Below the pieces are notes generated by a model that saw nothing but the letters and a program-made list of their open reading frames with translations, was not told the origin of the DNA and did no database searches. This document shows, in pieces, positions 6,915 through 14,544 of a stretch of DNA of 28,655 bases (within the stretch, counting starts at the first letter, position 1; every line of letters begins with the position of its first letter). This DNA is from CAYOVG01 sp964407285. Lineage in GTDB: Bacteria > Desulfobacterota > Syntrophobacteria > Syntrophobacterales > Syntrophobacteraceae. The position numbers were made by a program, and so were the translations under genes. The stretch is from contig CAYOVG010000039.1 in NCBI GenBank assembly GCA_964407285.1, positions 1-28,655 on the forward strand, in the 5' to 3' direction.

Positions 6915-7829
6915 ATGAGTGATGTCGGACAGGAAAAGGCCGGCCAGGAATCCCCCATGGCGGATTGGATGAAATCGATGACGGATTTCTACGTGTCGGC
7001 CACCAATATGTGGCTCAAACCGTTCGTTCCGCAGACCGGCTCCCGGGAGCAGTCGGCAGGATACGATCCCGCCGGGATCATGGAAGACATTCAGAAGTCC
7101 TGGATGGCCCCTTTCGGCATGTTGCAGGGCATGTGCGGAGCGCAGGCGGGCGATCCCGACGCCATGAGCAGGCTGTTCAAGAGCCTGGGGTCTTTCCCGG
7201 ATTTCGCGATGAAGCTCAACAACACGGCAGTGGAGGGATGCACCCACCTCTACAACGAGTGGGTGAAGCATGTCCAGACCATCGGAGAAGCGGGCAATGC
7301 ATCGAGCCCGGCGAACAAGTTCGAAACCTGGGTGAAGTTCTACGAGAAGGAGATCCAGCCACTCTTCAAAGTCCCGCAACTGGGGCTCGCCCGGTTCTAC
7401 CAGGAGAAGGTGAACCACACCATCGATAAGTTCAACCTGTTCCAGGCGGCGCTGGCCGACCTCTTCCAGCATCTCTACGTTCCGGTGGAGAGGTCCGTGC
7501 AGGTCATGGAGCAGAAGATCAAGGAACTGGGCAAGGAGGGGAAGCTCTCCAACGACTTCAAGGACTATTACGATCTGTGGATCAAGACCCTTGAAGGCGA
7601 TTATTCATCGCTTCTCAAGTCTCCCGAGTACCTCCAGTCCCTGTACAGGACGCTCAACGCCCTGGAGGAATTCCGGATAGCGAGACAGGACGTCTTGATG
7701 GACATGTTGCAGATGTTGCCGATCCCGACCAACAAGGACATGGACGAACTTTACAGGGAATTCCATAGCCTGAAGAAGAAGGTGAAGGACCTGGAAAAGC
7801 GGGTTGGGAACAAGGAATCTTCGGTTTGA
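6915..7829 (+). CDS. phaE: Class III PHA synthase subunit PhaE
   Basis: This 304-residue protein fits PhaE, the non-catalytic partner that activates class III PhaC. The N-terminus (MADWMKSMTDFYVSATNMW) and the long helical body match the family layout. The C-terminal third is characteristic: a segment around 170-220 (VPVERSVQVMEQKIKELGKEGK), then FKDYYDLWIKTLEG, then the strongly conserved end LPIPTNKDMDELYREFHSLKK followed by a KKVKDLEKRV coiled coil. Family length is normally 300-380 residues. The gene starts at ATG 6915 after GAGAGGT and is followed 21 bases later by phaC, so the two are almost certainly one transcript giving a stoichiometric complex at the granule surface. Confidence 0.9.
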   Translation: MSDVGQEKAGQESPMADWMKSMTDFYVSATNMWLKPFVPQTGSREQSAGYDPAGIMEDIQKSWMAPFGMLQGMCGAQAGDPDAMSRLFKSLGSFPDFAMKLNNTAVEGCTHLYNEWVKHVQTIGEAGNASSPANKFETWVKFYEKEIQPLFKVPQLGLARFYQEKVNHTIDKFNLFQAALADLFQHLYVPVERSVQVMEQKIKELGKEGKLSNDFKDYYDLWIKTLEGDYSSLLKSPEYLQSLYRTLNALEEFRIARQDVLMDMLQMLPIPTNKDMDELYREFHSLKKKVKDLEKRVGNKESSV

Positions 7830-7850
7830 CAGTAATTGAGGGGGAGATAC

Positions 7851-9119
7851 ATGATAAACCCGAGCGGAATACCGGTCGATTTGATTTTATCAAAACTGGC
7901 GGAGAATATCGAAAAGTCCCAGGAACGTTTTCTCAAGTCCAAGGACGTGCTCCTGGGGCCTCTGGACACCAGCATTGCCAAAACACCCTACGAAGTCGTC
8001 TACGAGGAAGACCGCATCAGGCTCAAGCACTACATCCCGACAACCGACATCAAGCTGAAGACCCCCCTGCTCGTCGTCTACGCCCTGATCAACCGGGAAA
8101 CCATGCTGGATCTCCAGCCGGGCAGGAGCGTGGTGCAGAATCTTCTCAGCGAGGGCATCGATCTGTACATGATCGACTGGGGCTACCCGACCCGCAAGGA
8201 CAGGTACCAGACCATAGACGACCATGTGACCGGTTACCTGAACAACGTAGTGGACTTCATCCGTCGCCGCCACGGGGTGGAGAAGATCAACCTTATGGGA
8301 GTCTGCATGGGTGGAAGCTTTTCCCTCATGTACTCGTCCCTGTATCCCGAGAAGGTGAAAAACCTCATCACCACCGTGACTCCCAGCAGCTTCGACACGG
8401 ATAAGGGCCTGCTCCACATCTGGATGAAGGAAATCAACGTCGACGGCATGGTGAATGCGTACGGCAATATGCCCGGGGACATACTCAACCTGGGATTTCT
8501 GCTCCTCAACCCCGCCCGCCTGATGCTCGACAAGTACGTGGGGTTTTTCGAGAACATGAACGACCGGGAATTCGTGGAAAACTTCATTCGCATGGAGAAA
8601 TGGATTTTCGACAGCCCCGATGTTCCGGGCGAAACGTTCCGTCAGTTCATAAAAGACTGCTACCAGAACAACCTGCTCATCCAGAGCAAAATGGAACTGG
8701 GCGGACGCCGCGTGGACCTCGCCAAAGTCACGATGCCTCTGCTCAATATCTACGGCCGGTTCGACCACCTGGTGCCGCCCGAGGCGAGCAACCAACTGAC
8801 GAGCAAAGTCGGGAGCAAGGATACCGAGGACGTGTGTCTCAAGACGGGACATATCGGCATATACGTAAGCTCCAAGTGCCAGAAGGAGCTTACTCCGAAG
8901 ATTGCCCGATGGCTGCAGGAAAGGGATTCCATCGAGGCGGGCGGGCCGGATGCGGGGGTGCGAACGCCGTCGGCCGACATGGATGCATCCGCGGCCGTGA
9001 CGCCCCCGGCGTCCGCGTCCGGTTCGAAGGATGGTCCGGCTGAAGGAAAGGCGCCCTCTTCCCGCAAGAGGAAAGAGCCGCAATCGGGCGAAAGACCGCT
9101 CGCCGAATCGAGTCAATAG
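7851..9119 (+). CDS. phaC: Class III PHA synthase catalytic subunit PhaC
   Basis: It polymerises (R)-3-hydroxyacyl-CoA into PHA, releasing CoA, together with PhaE. The ATG at 7851 is chosen because GAGGGGGAG lies just upstream; an upstream TTG at 7836 has no such site. The 422-residue product has an alpha/beta-hydrolase core: LLVVYALINR (about 75), VDFIRRRHG, the nucleophile elbow GVCMGG with Cys152, YGRFDHLVPP with Asp305 and KTGHIGIYVS with His334. These lie three residues after the Cys149, Asp302 and His331 of the Allochromatium vinosum enzyme as I recall them, so the triad is intact and correctly spaced. After about residue 365 comes a roughly 60-residue Ala/Pro/Ser/Lys-rich tail absent from typical class III enzymes. 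A strong hairpin follows at 9141. Confidence 0.95.
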   Translation: MINPSGIPVDLILSKLAENIEKSQERFLKSKDVLLGPLDTSIAKTPYEVVYEEDRIRLKHYIPTTDIKLKTPLLVVYALINRETMLDLQPGRSVVQNLLSEGIDLYMIDWGYPTRKDRYQTIDDHVTGYLNNVVDFIRRRHGVEKINLMGVCMGGSFSLMYSSLYPEKVKNLITTVTPSSFDTDKGLLHIWMKEINVDGMVNAYGNMPGDILNLGFLLLNPARLMLDKYVGFFENMNDREFVENFIRMEKWIFDSPDVPGETFRQFIKDCYQNNLLIQSKMELGGRRVDLAKVTMPLLNIYGRFDHLVPPEASNQLTSKVGSKDTEDVCLKTGHIGIYVSSKCQKELTPKIARWLQERDSIEAGGPDAGVRTPSADMDASAAVTPPASASGSKDGPAEGKAPSSRKRKEPQSGERPLAESSQ

Positions 9120-9140
9120 CACGCCATGGAAATGGAAAAG

Positions 9141-9180
9141 GTCTTCGGACCCGGGCGACGTGTCGTCCGGGTCCGAAGAC
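9141..9180. terminator. Hairpin after phaC
   Basis: The 19-base arms GTCTTCGGACCCGGGCGAC (9141-9159) and GTCGTCCGGGTCCGAAGAC (9162-9180) pair fully in plus-strand RNA with one G-U pair and a two-base loop. No T-tract follows, so it may stop transcription with Rho or protect the 3' end of the phaEC message rather than act as a classic intrinsic terminator. It lies between convergent genes and could serve both. Confidence 0.6.
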
Positions 9181-9268
9181 CTGGGACCACGTTACGGGTT
9201 TGAAGGAATCAGCCGCCCCCGACGGAGCGCGAAAGCGGGCGCCGACGGCCGCACAGTATGCCGAAGGA

Positions 9269-10006
9269 CTACTTCTGCTCCTTGGGAGTCGTCCGGCATC
9301 CCTTGACATGCCACGACTTGAACAAGCACTCCATCTTCTTGCGATACGTCAGCGCGACAATGATGACAATCACGGATACCACTACCAGTATATTGAATCT
9401 AACATACTGGTGGCAGCGGATATAGTCCCCTCCGAGGGTCAGCAGGATGGTTCCGAAAAGCCTGCCGATCGTGCTTACGGCCAGAAACTCGAGGGTGGTG
9501 AGATGCCCCAGTCCGCAGATGTAGCAAAGATAGTCCTTGGGGAAACCCGGTATGAGAAACAGAAGGAAGATGAGAAATATTCCCTTGCTGTGCAGGACGT
9601 AATCGAACCTGTCCATCACGGCTTTGTCCACGAACCGGTCGACGAGCGGCCGGCCGAACGCGCGCGCAAGCGCAAAGGCCACATAGGAGCCGACGACAAG
9701 TCCTATGGTGGACAGTATGACGCCGAGGTACGGGCCGAATACATAGCCGCCTATGAAGCCCGTCACATCCCCCGGTATGGGAGAGATGACGACCTGGGAT
9801 GCCTGGAGCACGGAAAATCCGAGGAACGCGAGGGGTCCGAGGGAATCGAGAAACGCCATGATCCTGTCCTTATCCATAAAGAAGTGGATCAGGCCCGTTT
9901 TATAAAACAGAAAACCTCCGAGGAAAACCAAAACGATAAGAATAGACAGTCTAAGCCGGATGTGGTTCTTGCCGTTCGCGCCGCTTGCCCTTGGATCTTC
10001 CGACAT
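9269..10006 (-). CDS. TVP38/DedA-type (VTT domain) membrane protein
   Basis: This is a 245-residue polytopic inner-membrane protein. A hydrophobic helix at about 18-36 (LSILIVLVFLGGFLFY) is followed by the VTT-domain hallmarks: VVISPIPGDVTGFIGGYVFGPYLG (about 72-95) with the re-entrant-loop Pro and Gly residues, SYVAFALARAFGRPLV (about 107-122), and LIPGFPKDYLCYICG (about 151-165), whose G-F-P-K-D replaces the usual R-P-x-x-P element. Two further membrane helices end the protein. Relatives take part in phospholipid flipping or envelope homeostasis, and many are uncharacterised. The unusual PKDYLCYICG version is a known subgroup of this family in my recollection. It is a single gene, convergent with the PHA operon; a possible -10 element lies at 10038-10043. 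Confidence 0.85.
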   Translation of the reverse strand: MSEDPRASGANGKNHIRLRLSILIVLVFLGGFLFYKTGLIHFFMDKDRIMAFLDSLGPLAFLGFSVLQASQVVISPIPGDVTGFIGGYVFGPYLGVILSTIGLVVGSYVAFALARAFGRPLVDRFVDKAVMDRFDYVLHSKGIFLIFLLFLIPGFPKDYLCYICGLGHLTTLEFLAVSTIGRLFGTILLTLGGDYIRCHQYVRFNILVVVSVIVIIVALTYRKKMECLFKSWHVKGCRTTPKEQK

Positions 10007-10037
10007 AAATCAGATGACTCTCAACTTGTTTGAAATA

Positions 10038-10043
10038 ATTATA
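10038..10043 (-). promoter_or_regulatory. Possible -10 element of the membrane protein gene
   Basis: On the minus strand TATAAT lies 32 bases before the ATG at 10006. No convincing -35 hexamer stands 16-18 bases upstream, so this is only a candidate. Confidence 0.25.
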
Positions 10044-10240
10044 ATTCTGCTTCCTTAGTCCTCCCGCGGAGGCGCCGTTCCCGACAGATTCCGACAACAG
10101 CAGGCATTCAGGGCGGACCGGACACCCGTCCCCCTCCCCTGACAAGTCAAGAGGTCAACCAGATCCACTCCCGGCCTGAACGGCTTGAAATGGCGGGCCT
10201 ACCCTAACCTCCCCGTGTACGCTATATAAGGCTGGATCAG

Positions 10241-10304
10241 TTAAGAGGCTGGGGAGAGGCAGTATCCGACCCCGCCCTTTCGGTAGGAGCCCCCCATCTC
10301 TTAA
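10241..10304. other. Structured intergenic segment between divergent genes
   Basis: TTAAGAG (10241-10247) pairs with CTCTTAA (10298-10304); after a small internal loop GGGG (10251-10254) can pair with the C run at 10290-10295. The enclosed loop is about 35 bases and C-rich. It lies in the 558-base gap between the membrane protein (minus) and the metallopeptidase (plus). The remainder of this gap shows no gene; an A+T-rich patch at 10305-10370 could hold a promoter. Whether the hairpin is a leader, a small RNA or chance cannot be told from one sequence. Confidence 0.25.
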
Positions 10305-10564
10305 ATATGGATTATAGCACAATCAAGTTTTTATTCACTCAAAATACATTCCATAAGCTCTTTTTTCGATAGCGCGAAGCGGGCGAGGGCCTTATCCTTC
10401 CGGGATGGAAGGAATTTCCGGATCTGAAGCGGGCATGACCGGAAAGTGCTTGCCATCAACAGCCGCAATCATTAACACCATAGGTGTCGACGCACATGAA
10501 TGGAAGGAATGTAACCGGAAGTCATTTTCCGAATGTGAGAATGAATGGAAAGGATACCAGACAA

Positions 10565-12787
10565 ATGCGCATGAGTCGCCGGCGTTTGCTTCCAGCGATT
10601 ATTATTTCCGCGGGCCTGGTTATGTGCGGGTTCGCTCACGGGGAAGCACCGACGGTGCTCCACCATAACCTGTCGGTAGCGCTGCACCCTCCGTCGCAAA
10701 CGCTGGAAGCCACGGACGCCCTCACGGTCAAGCCGGGTGGCGGTTCATCCTTCGTGTTTGCCTTGAACCCCGAGGCGCGTATTTCGGAAGTCAAGGCGGG
10801 CGGGCAGGCGCTCCCGTTCACATTCGAGCGGGGAGAGCTTCGCGTGTCGCCGCCCTCGAGTCCTCAAGGCGGCAGCACAGGCGGCATGGGGGGCGAGGGA
10901 AACGGAACCGGCAACCTGATAGAGGTTGAAGTTTCGTACGCGCTCACGCTCCGGGATTCTCCCCCGGCCGACACCACCGGCAGCGATGACCCGAGCTTCG
11001 GGGTCTTCGGGAGCATCTCGCCGGCGGGGGTTTTCATTTCCGGCGCTACGCGGTGGTATCCCGAACTGCCCGGCAGCCGCCCGACCTTCGCCGCGACCAT
11101 TCGAGCCCCCGCGGGGATGACAGCGGTCACCAGCGGCATGAAGAGGGACATCCGTACGGAAGCCGGCTACACCATCTCCTCCTGGGAAACGGATTACCCC
11201 ATCCCCGACATATCCATCTCCGCCGGGAGCTACCATGTGGGGGAAACCAGGATCAACGGAATACCGATATATACGTTTCTGTCGATCGAGAACGCATCCC
11301 TCTCGGATGACTACCTCAGCGCGTCCGCCCACTATATCGAACTCTACGGCAATCTTTTCGGGTACTACCCTTTCGAGAAATTCGCGGTTGTGGAGAACTT
11401 CCTGCCCACCGGATACGGTTTTCCATCCTACACGCTTATCGGAGGAACGGTCCTGAGGCTTCCTTTCATCCTGGCGACGAGTCTCGGGCATGAGATCGCC
11501 CATTCATGGTGGGGCAACTGCGTGTGGGTGGACTACTCCAGGGGCAACTGGTCCGAAGGACTTACGACGTATGTATCGGATTACCTCTACAAGGAGATGT
11601 CGTCGCCCGCAGCCGCCCGCGAGTACAGGCTCCAGATCCTTCGGGATTACGCTTCACTGGTTCCGCCCGAAAAGGACATAGCCCTCGAGGATTTCATCGG
11701 ACGGGTCAGTCCCGCCACCCGCGCCGTGGGATACGGCAAGGGGGCGATGGTCTTTCACATGGCGCGCAGGCTGGTGGGAAACGACATCTTCTGGTCCGGG
11801 CTGCGTCAGGTTTACAGCGACAAGCGATTCCAGAAGGCGTCGTGGGACGACTTCTCTTCGGCTTTCAGCCGGCCGCAAGGGTCTGCGGGGAAGGAAACGG
11901 GACCGTTCTTCCGCCAGTGGATCGACAGGCCGGGCGCACCCGTTCTCTCCTTGGAGAGTATCCGGACGGTTTTCGGGGGCTCCGGCCGTGGCGGTTCCGG
12001 CCACGACGGGTCCGGCCGCGACGGGTCCAGGCGGAGTGGGGCCGGATGGAAGGTGACCGGAGAGATCGTACAGGAGGCCCCGTTCTATTCGCTGGATGTT
12101 CCGCTACGCCTCGAGGTGGACGGCGACGGGGCGCCGGTGGAAACCATCGTGTCCATTTCCGGAGGCCGTGAGAAGTTCAGCATCCATTCCGACAAGCCGC
12201 CCGTTCGCCTGATTGCGGACCCTGATGTGGATGTGTTCAGGCGGCTCCACGCTTCGGAGATTCCTCCCACGGTCAACGAGCTTAGGGGGACCGCGTCGGA
12301 ATCCCTCGTGGTGGTGAGGACCGAAAGCCTTCCGGACGATGTCGCCGCCGCATCCGAAGTGTTTCTGAGGGCGCTCGGCCTCCGGGATGCTCCCCGGTAT
12401 GCCGAGGCGGACCTCCCGGCGGACGGTATGAAAGGCCGGAATGTCCTTTTCCTGGGAGCGCCGCGTAATGTACCCCGCTTCCTCGATCTTCCGTCCGGCT
12501 TTTCCGTCGCCCCGGACGGATTCACGATCGATGGCGAGGCTTATGCCGACCCGGGCGACGCTCTTTTCATCGTGCGCCGCCCTCCCGGTTCCGATTCGAG
12601 CGGGATCGTCGCCGTGTTCCTGCCGCTCTCAGCCGACGCCGCCTCCACCGCGGCGGTCAAAATACCTCACTACGGCAAGTACGGCTTCCTGGCGTTTCAG
12701 AGCGGCGTAAACCGGGCCAAGGGGGTATGGCCCATTACGAAATCCCCTCTCATACACGACTTTCCGAGAAAGGAGACATCCTCATGA
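10565..12787 (+). CDS. Exported M1-like (gluzincin) metallopeptidase
   Basis: The protein is about 740 residues from ATG 10565, chosen because AAAGGA (10549-10554) lies 10 bases upstream and it gives a compact signal peptide (MRMSRRRLLPAIIISAGLVMCG...GEA); ATG 10571 or an earlier start is possible. The N-terminal beta domain resembles M1 aminopeptidases. The zinc site is HEIAH (309-313), with the third ligand Glu in GNWSEG at 331, 17 residues after the second His; classical M1 enzymes have 18. No clear GAMEN exopeptidase motif is seen at the usual place; the region reads LPTGYGFPSYTLIGG. A Gly/Ser/Arg-rich insert lies at about 470-493. The C-terminal 220 residues are not recognised. It is likely a periplasmic or surface zinc peptidase. 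Its stop overlaps the next ATG by four bases, coupling it to a ChaN-like gene. Confidence 0.8.
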   Translation: MRMSRRRLLPAIIISAGLVMCGFAHGEAPTVLHHNLSVALHPPSQTLEATDALTVKPGGGSSFVFALNPEARISEVKAGGQALPFTFERGELRVSPPSSPQGGSTGGMGGEGNGTGNLIEVEVSYALTLRDSPPADTTGSDDPSFGVFGSISPAGVFISGATRWYPELPGSRPTFAATIRAPAGMTAVTSGMKRDIRTEAGYTISSWETDYPIPDISISAGSYHVGETRINGIPIYTFLSIENASLSDDYLSASAHYIELYGNLFGYYPFEKFAVVENFLPTGYGFPSYTLIGGTVLRLPFILATSLGHEIAHSWWGNCVWVDYSRGNWSEGLTTYVSDYLYKEMSSPAAAREYRLQILRDYASLVPPEKDIALEDFIGRVSPATRAVGYGKGAMVFHMARRLVGNDIFWSGLRQVYSDKRFQKASWDDFSSAFSRPQGSAGKETGPFFRQWIDRPGAPVLSLESIRTVFGGSGRGGSGHDGSGRDGSRRSGAGWKVTGEIVQEAPFYSLDVPLRLEVDGDGAPVETIVSISGGREKFSIHSDKPPVRLIADPDVDVFRRLHASEIPPTVNELRGTASESLVVVRTESLPDDVAAASEVFLRALGLRDAPRYAEADLPADGMKGRNVLFLGAPRNVPRFLDLPSGFSVAPDGFTIDGEAYADPGDALFIVRRPPGSDSSGIVAVFLPLSADAASTAAVKIPHYGKYGFLAFQSGVNRAKGVWPITKSPLIHDFPRKETSS

Positions 12788-13647
12788 GACGACTTCCGGC
12801 CATCGGACTTCTTCTGTTGCTTGTTCTTGCAGTGGCCGTCAGCCTGCGGCTTGCCGGCGCAAACACTCGGGAACTGATACGGCTTTCCGACAACAAACGG
12901 GTGACCCTGCAGGAGGCCGCACCGGACCTGGCGAAATCCCGGATCATTTTCGTCGGGGAGTCGCACGACAACAAAGCCGATCATGCGGCGCAACTGGAGA
13001 TCATCCGCGCGCTCCAGGAGTCGGGCGTCCCCGTGGCCATAGGCCTCGAGATGTTCCGCAAATCCTCCCAGGAGGACCTGGACCGCTGGACTGCCGGGAG
13101 CCTGCCCGAGGCGCGGTTCCATAAGGTGTTCAGGGAAAACTGGGGCGGCTACTGGCGTTTCTATACCGACATTGCCGCGTACGCGCGCGAGAAGAAGATC
13201 CCGATGGTGGGGTTGAACATCCCCAGGGAAATCAGTCAGCAGGTAGCGTCCGGGGGGTTTTCCTCCCTCTCGCCGGAGCAGGCTTCACAACTGCCGGACG
13301 TGCAGTGCAACGTGACCCCGGAGTACAGGGATTTCATCAGGCAGGCCTTCGGCGCACACCACCATCATTCCGAATCCTCGTTCACCCATTTCTGCGAAGC
13401 GCAGCTCGTTTGGGACACCGCCATGGCCGTAAATCTGATCGACTACCTCAACGCGCATCCCAAACACACGATGGTGGTTCTGGCCGGGAACGGGCATGCC
13501 TGGAAACCCGGAATTCCGGACCAGGTCAGGCAACGCTCTCAACTCCCCTTCCGCGTGATTCTGCCCGAAATCCCCGGGCAACTCGAATCCGAATCCGCCA
13601 CGACCAAGGATGCGGACTATCTCGTGGCGCGGGGGAACAAAGGATGA
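12784..13647 (+). CDS. ChaN-like haem/iron-associated protein
   Basis: A 287-residue exported protein starts at ATG 12784, preceded by AAAGGAG and overlapping the upstream stop as ATGA. Residues 1-26 are a signal peptide or anchor (LLLLLVLAVAVSL) without a lipobox Cys. The ChaN domain shows FVGESH (56-61), IGLEMFRK (about 100), a central helical part and LAGNGHAW (about 245), the same Glu/His motifs as the lipoprotein at 1957-3180. A local AHHHHSES cluster near residue 195 could add metal or haem ligands. ChaN relatives bind haem and are tied to iron uptake; the larger superfamily includes the Tiki metalloproteases. Its obligate neighbour here is a metallopeptidase, so a shared envelope role, perhaps release of haem or iron from proteins, is possible but inferred. 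Confidence 0.8.
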   Translation: MRRLPAIGLLLLLVLAVAVSLRLAGANTRELIRLSDNKRVTLQEAAPDLAKSRIIFVGESHDNKADHAAQLEIIRALQESGVPVAIGLEMFRKSSQEDLDRWTAGSLPEARFHKVFRENWGGYWRFYTDIAAYAREKKIPMVGLNIPREISQQVASGGFSSLSPEQASQLPDVQCNVTPEYRDFIRQAFGAHHHHSESSFTHFCEAQLVWDTAMAVNLIDYLNAHPKHTMVVLAGNGHAWKPGIPDQVRQRSQLPFRVILPEIPGQLESESATTKDADYLVARGNKG

Positions 13648-13903
13648 GAAGAGGGAGGGTTATGCGAGGTACATCGCCCCCGCTCCACACTTCGACAAAG
13701 GCGATGAGGCGCAGAGCCCACAGCCCGTCATAGCGGCTGAGACGGGAAATAGCGGGGACCCCTTCGCCTCCGAGGGATGAGACCGTCAAGCTTCTGTGAA
13801 CCGTGAGGAGATGGGCGCCAGGAGCTTTCAGATCCTGGACGTTGCGTGATTCGTACATGGCCTGGAGCGTTATCGGCTGATTGCCGAAGTAGGGGTAGGC
13901 CAC
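13526..13903 (-). CDS. Doubtful open frame in the convergent gap
   Basis: A GTG-started frame of 125 codons overlaps the 3' end of the ChaN-like gene on the opposite strand. Its first 85 codons lie in the 298-base gap and are compositionally plausible (for example APGAHLLTVHRSLTV, then SRLSRYDGLWALRLIAFVEVW). The last 40 codons are Arg/Ser/Pro-rich and look like the antisense of the ChaN-like gene. It is in the same frame as the response regulator at 13946, separated from it by that gene's TGA and 14 further codons. I recognise no family. It could be a decayed gene fragment or chance; nothing else is seen in this gap. Confidence 0.2.
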   Translation of the reverse strand: MAYPYFGNQPITLQAMYESRNVQDLKAPGAHLLTVHRSLTVSSLGGEGVPAISRLSRYDGLWALRLIAFVEVWSGGDVPRITLPLLILCSPAPRDSPHPWSWRIRIRVARGFRAESRGRGVESVA

Positions 13904-13945
13904 GGCTTTCGGTAGTCCTTTCAGGCTGATTGTCGCATTATCTCA

Positions 13946-14344
13946 TCAGATGGGTAATCCCAGTCGCCTGATTTCCTCGATCAGTTTTTTGTGGTTGATC
14001 GGTTTGACGATATAGGCCGTGGCGCCTCCACGGTAGAACGCTTCCATGACGTTCTTCGGATCGCCCAAAGCCGTGATCATAAGGACCTTGACCTCATCGG
14101 GACCGCTTATTCCCTTCGCCTTTTCGATCCGGCGGATTTCCTTGAGGGCCTGCTGGCCGTCGACGCCCGGCATCATGATGTCCATGCAGATCAACTGGTA
14201 GGGATTGCCCTCCTCCAGCGCGGATTTGAATGCTTCAATGGCTTCGCCGCCGTCAACGGCGATGTCGCATACTCCGTAAGGCCTCAGAATCACGTGCAGC
14301 AATTTGCGGCTGACGAACTCGTCGTCAACAATCAGGATCTTCAC
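13946..14344 (-). CDS. Single-domain CheY-like response regulator
   Basis: This receiver-only protein has 132 residues from GTG 14344, which has GGAGGA eight bases upstream and begins VKILIVDD like most receivers. A GTG at 14362, six codons earlier, with GAGGAG upstream, is an alternative. The acidic pair DD (7-8) and phosphoacceptor Asp55 in CMDIMMPGVDG are present, then the switch Thr in VLMITAL and the conserved Lys in YIVKPI. A 10-residue expansion in the loop after helix 3 (IEKAKGISGPDEVKV) is typical of one CheY subgroup that often pairs with hybrid kinases. It lies last in the chemosensory cluster, 183 bases after cheB, so it may be a phosphate sink or an output regulator of this pathway. 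Confidence 0.85.
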   Translation of the reverse strand: MKILIVDDEFVSRKLLHVILRPYGVCDIAVDGGEAIEAFKSALEEGNPYQLICMDIMMPGVDGQQALKEIRRIEKAKGISGPDEVKVLMITALGDPKNVMEAFYRGGATAYIVKPINHKKLIEEIRRLGLPI

Positions 14345-14441
14345 CAGGCTTTCCTCCGTCACGGCGATCGATTCTCCTCTCTTCCCCCCGGAAACTGCCG
14401 ACTGCTTCCGTGTTTCCCCGGTTCATCCATATCCCGAGGTC

Positions 14442-14477
14442 CCTTGCCGCGCCGGGGAGAGCCGCGGCCGCGCAAGG
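14442..14477 (-). terminator. Possible hairpin after cheB
   Basis: CCTTGC (14442-14447) and GCAAGG (14472-14477) bracket GC-rich, partly complementary sequence in the 182-base gap after cheB. No T-tract follows on the minus strand, so termination is only possible, not shown. Confidence 0.25.
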
Positions 14478-14544
14478 CAATGCGAAGCAGGCGCACGCAT
14501 ACCGATGTAATCTCGCATACATATTCAGGGACCATCGCAGATGC

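Noticed and set aside
7836..7850. TTG start adding five residues to PhaC
   Set aside because: The ATG at 7851 has a strong GAGGGGGAG site at suitable spacing and places the catalytic residues where expected.
13946..13948. TGA as a selenocysteine codon joining the response regulator to the downstream frame
   Set aside because: The receiver ends at its normal length at this TGA, no selenocysteine-insertion hairpin is evident after it, and the downstream frame has no known function.
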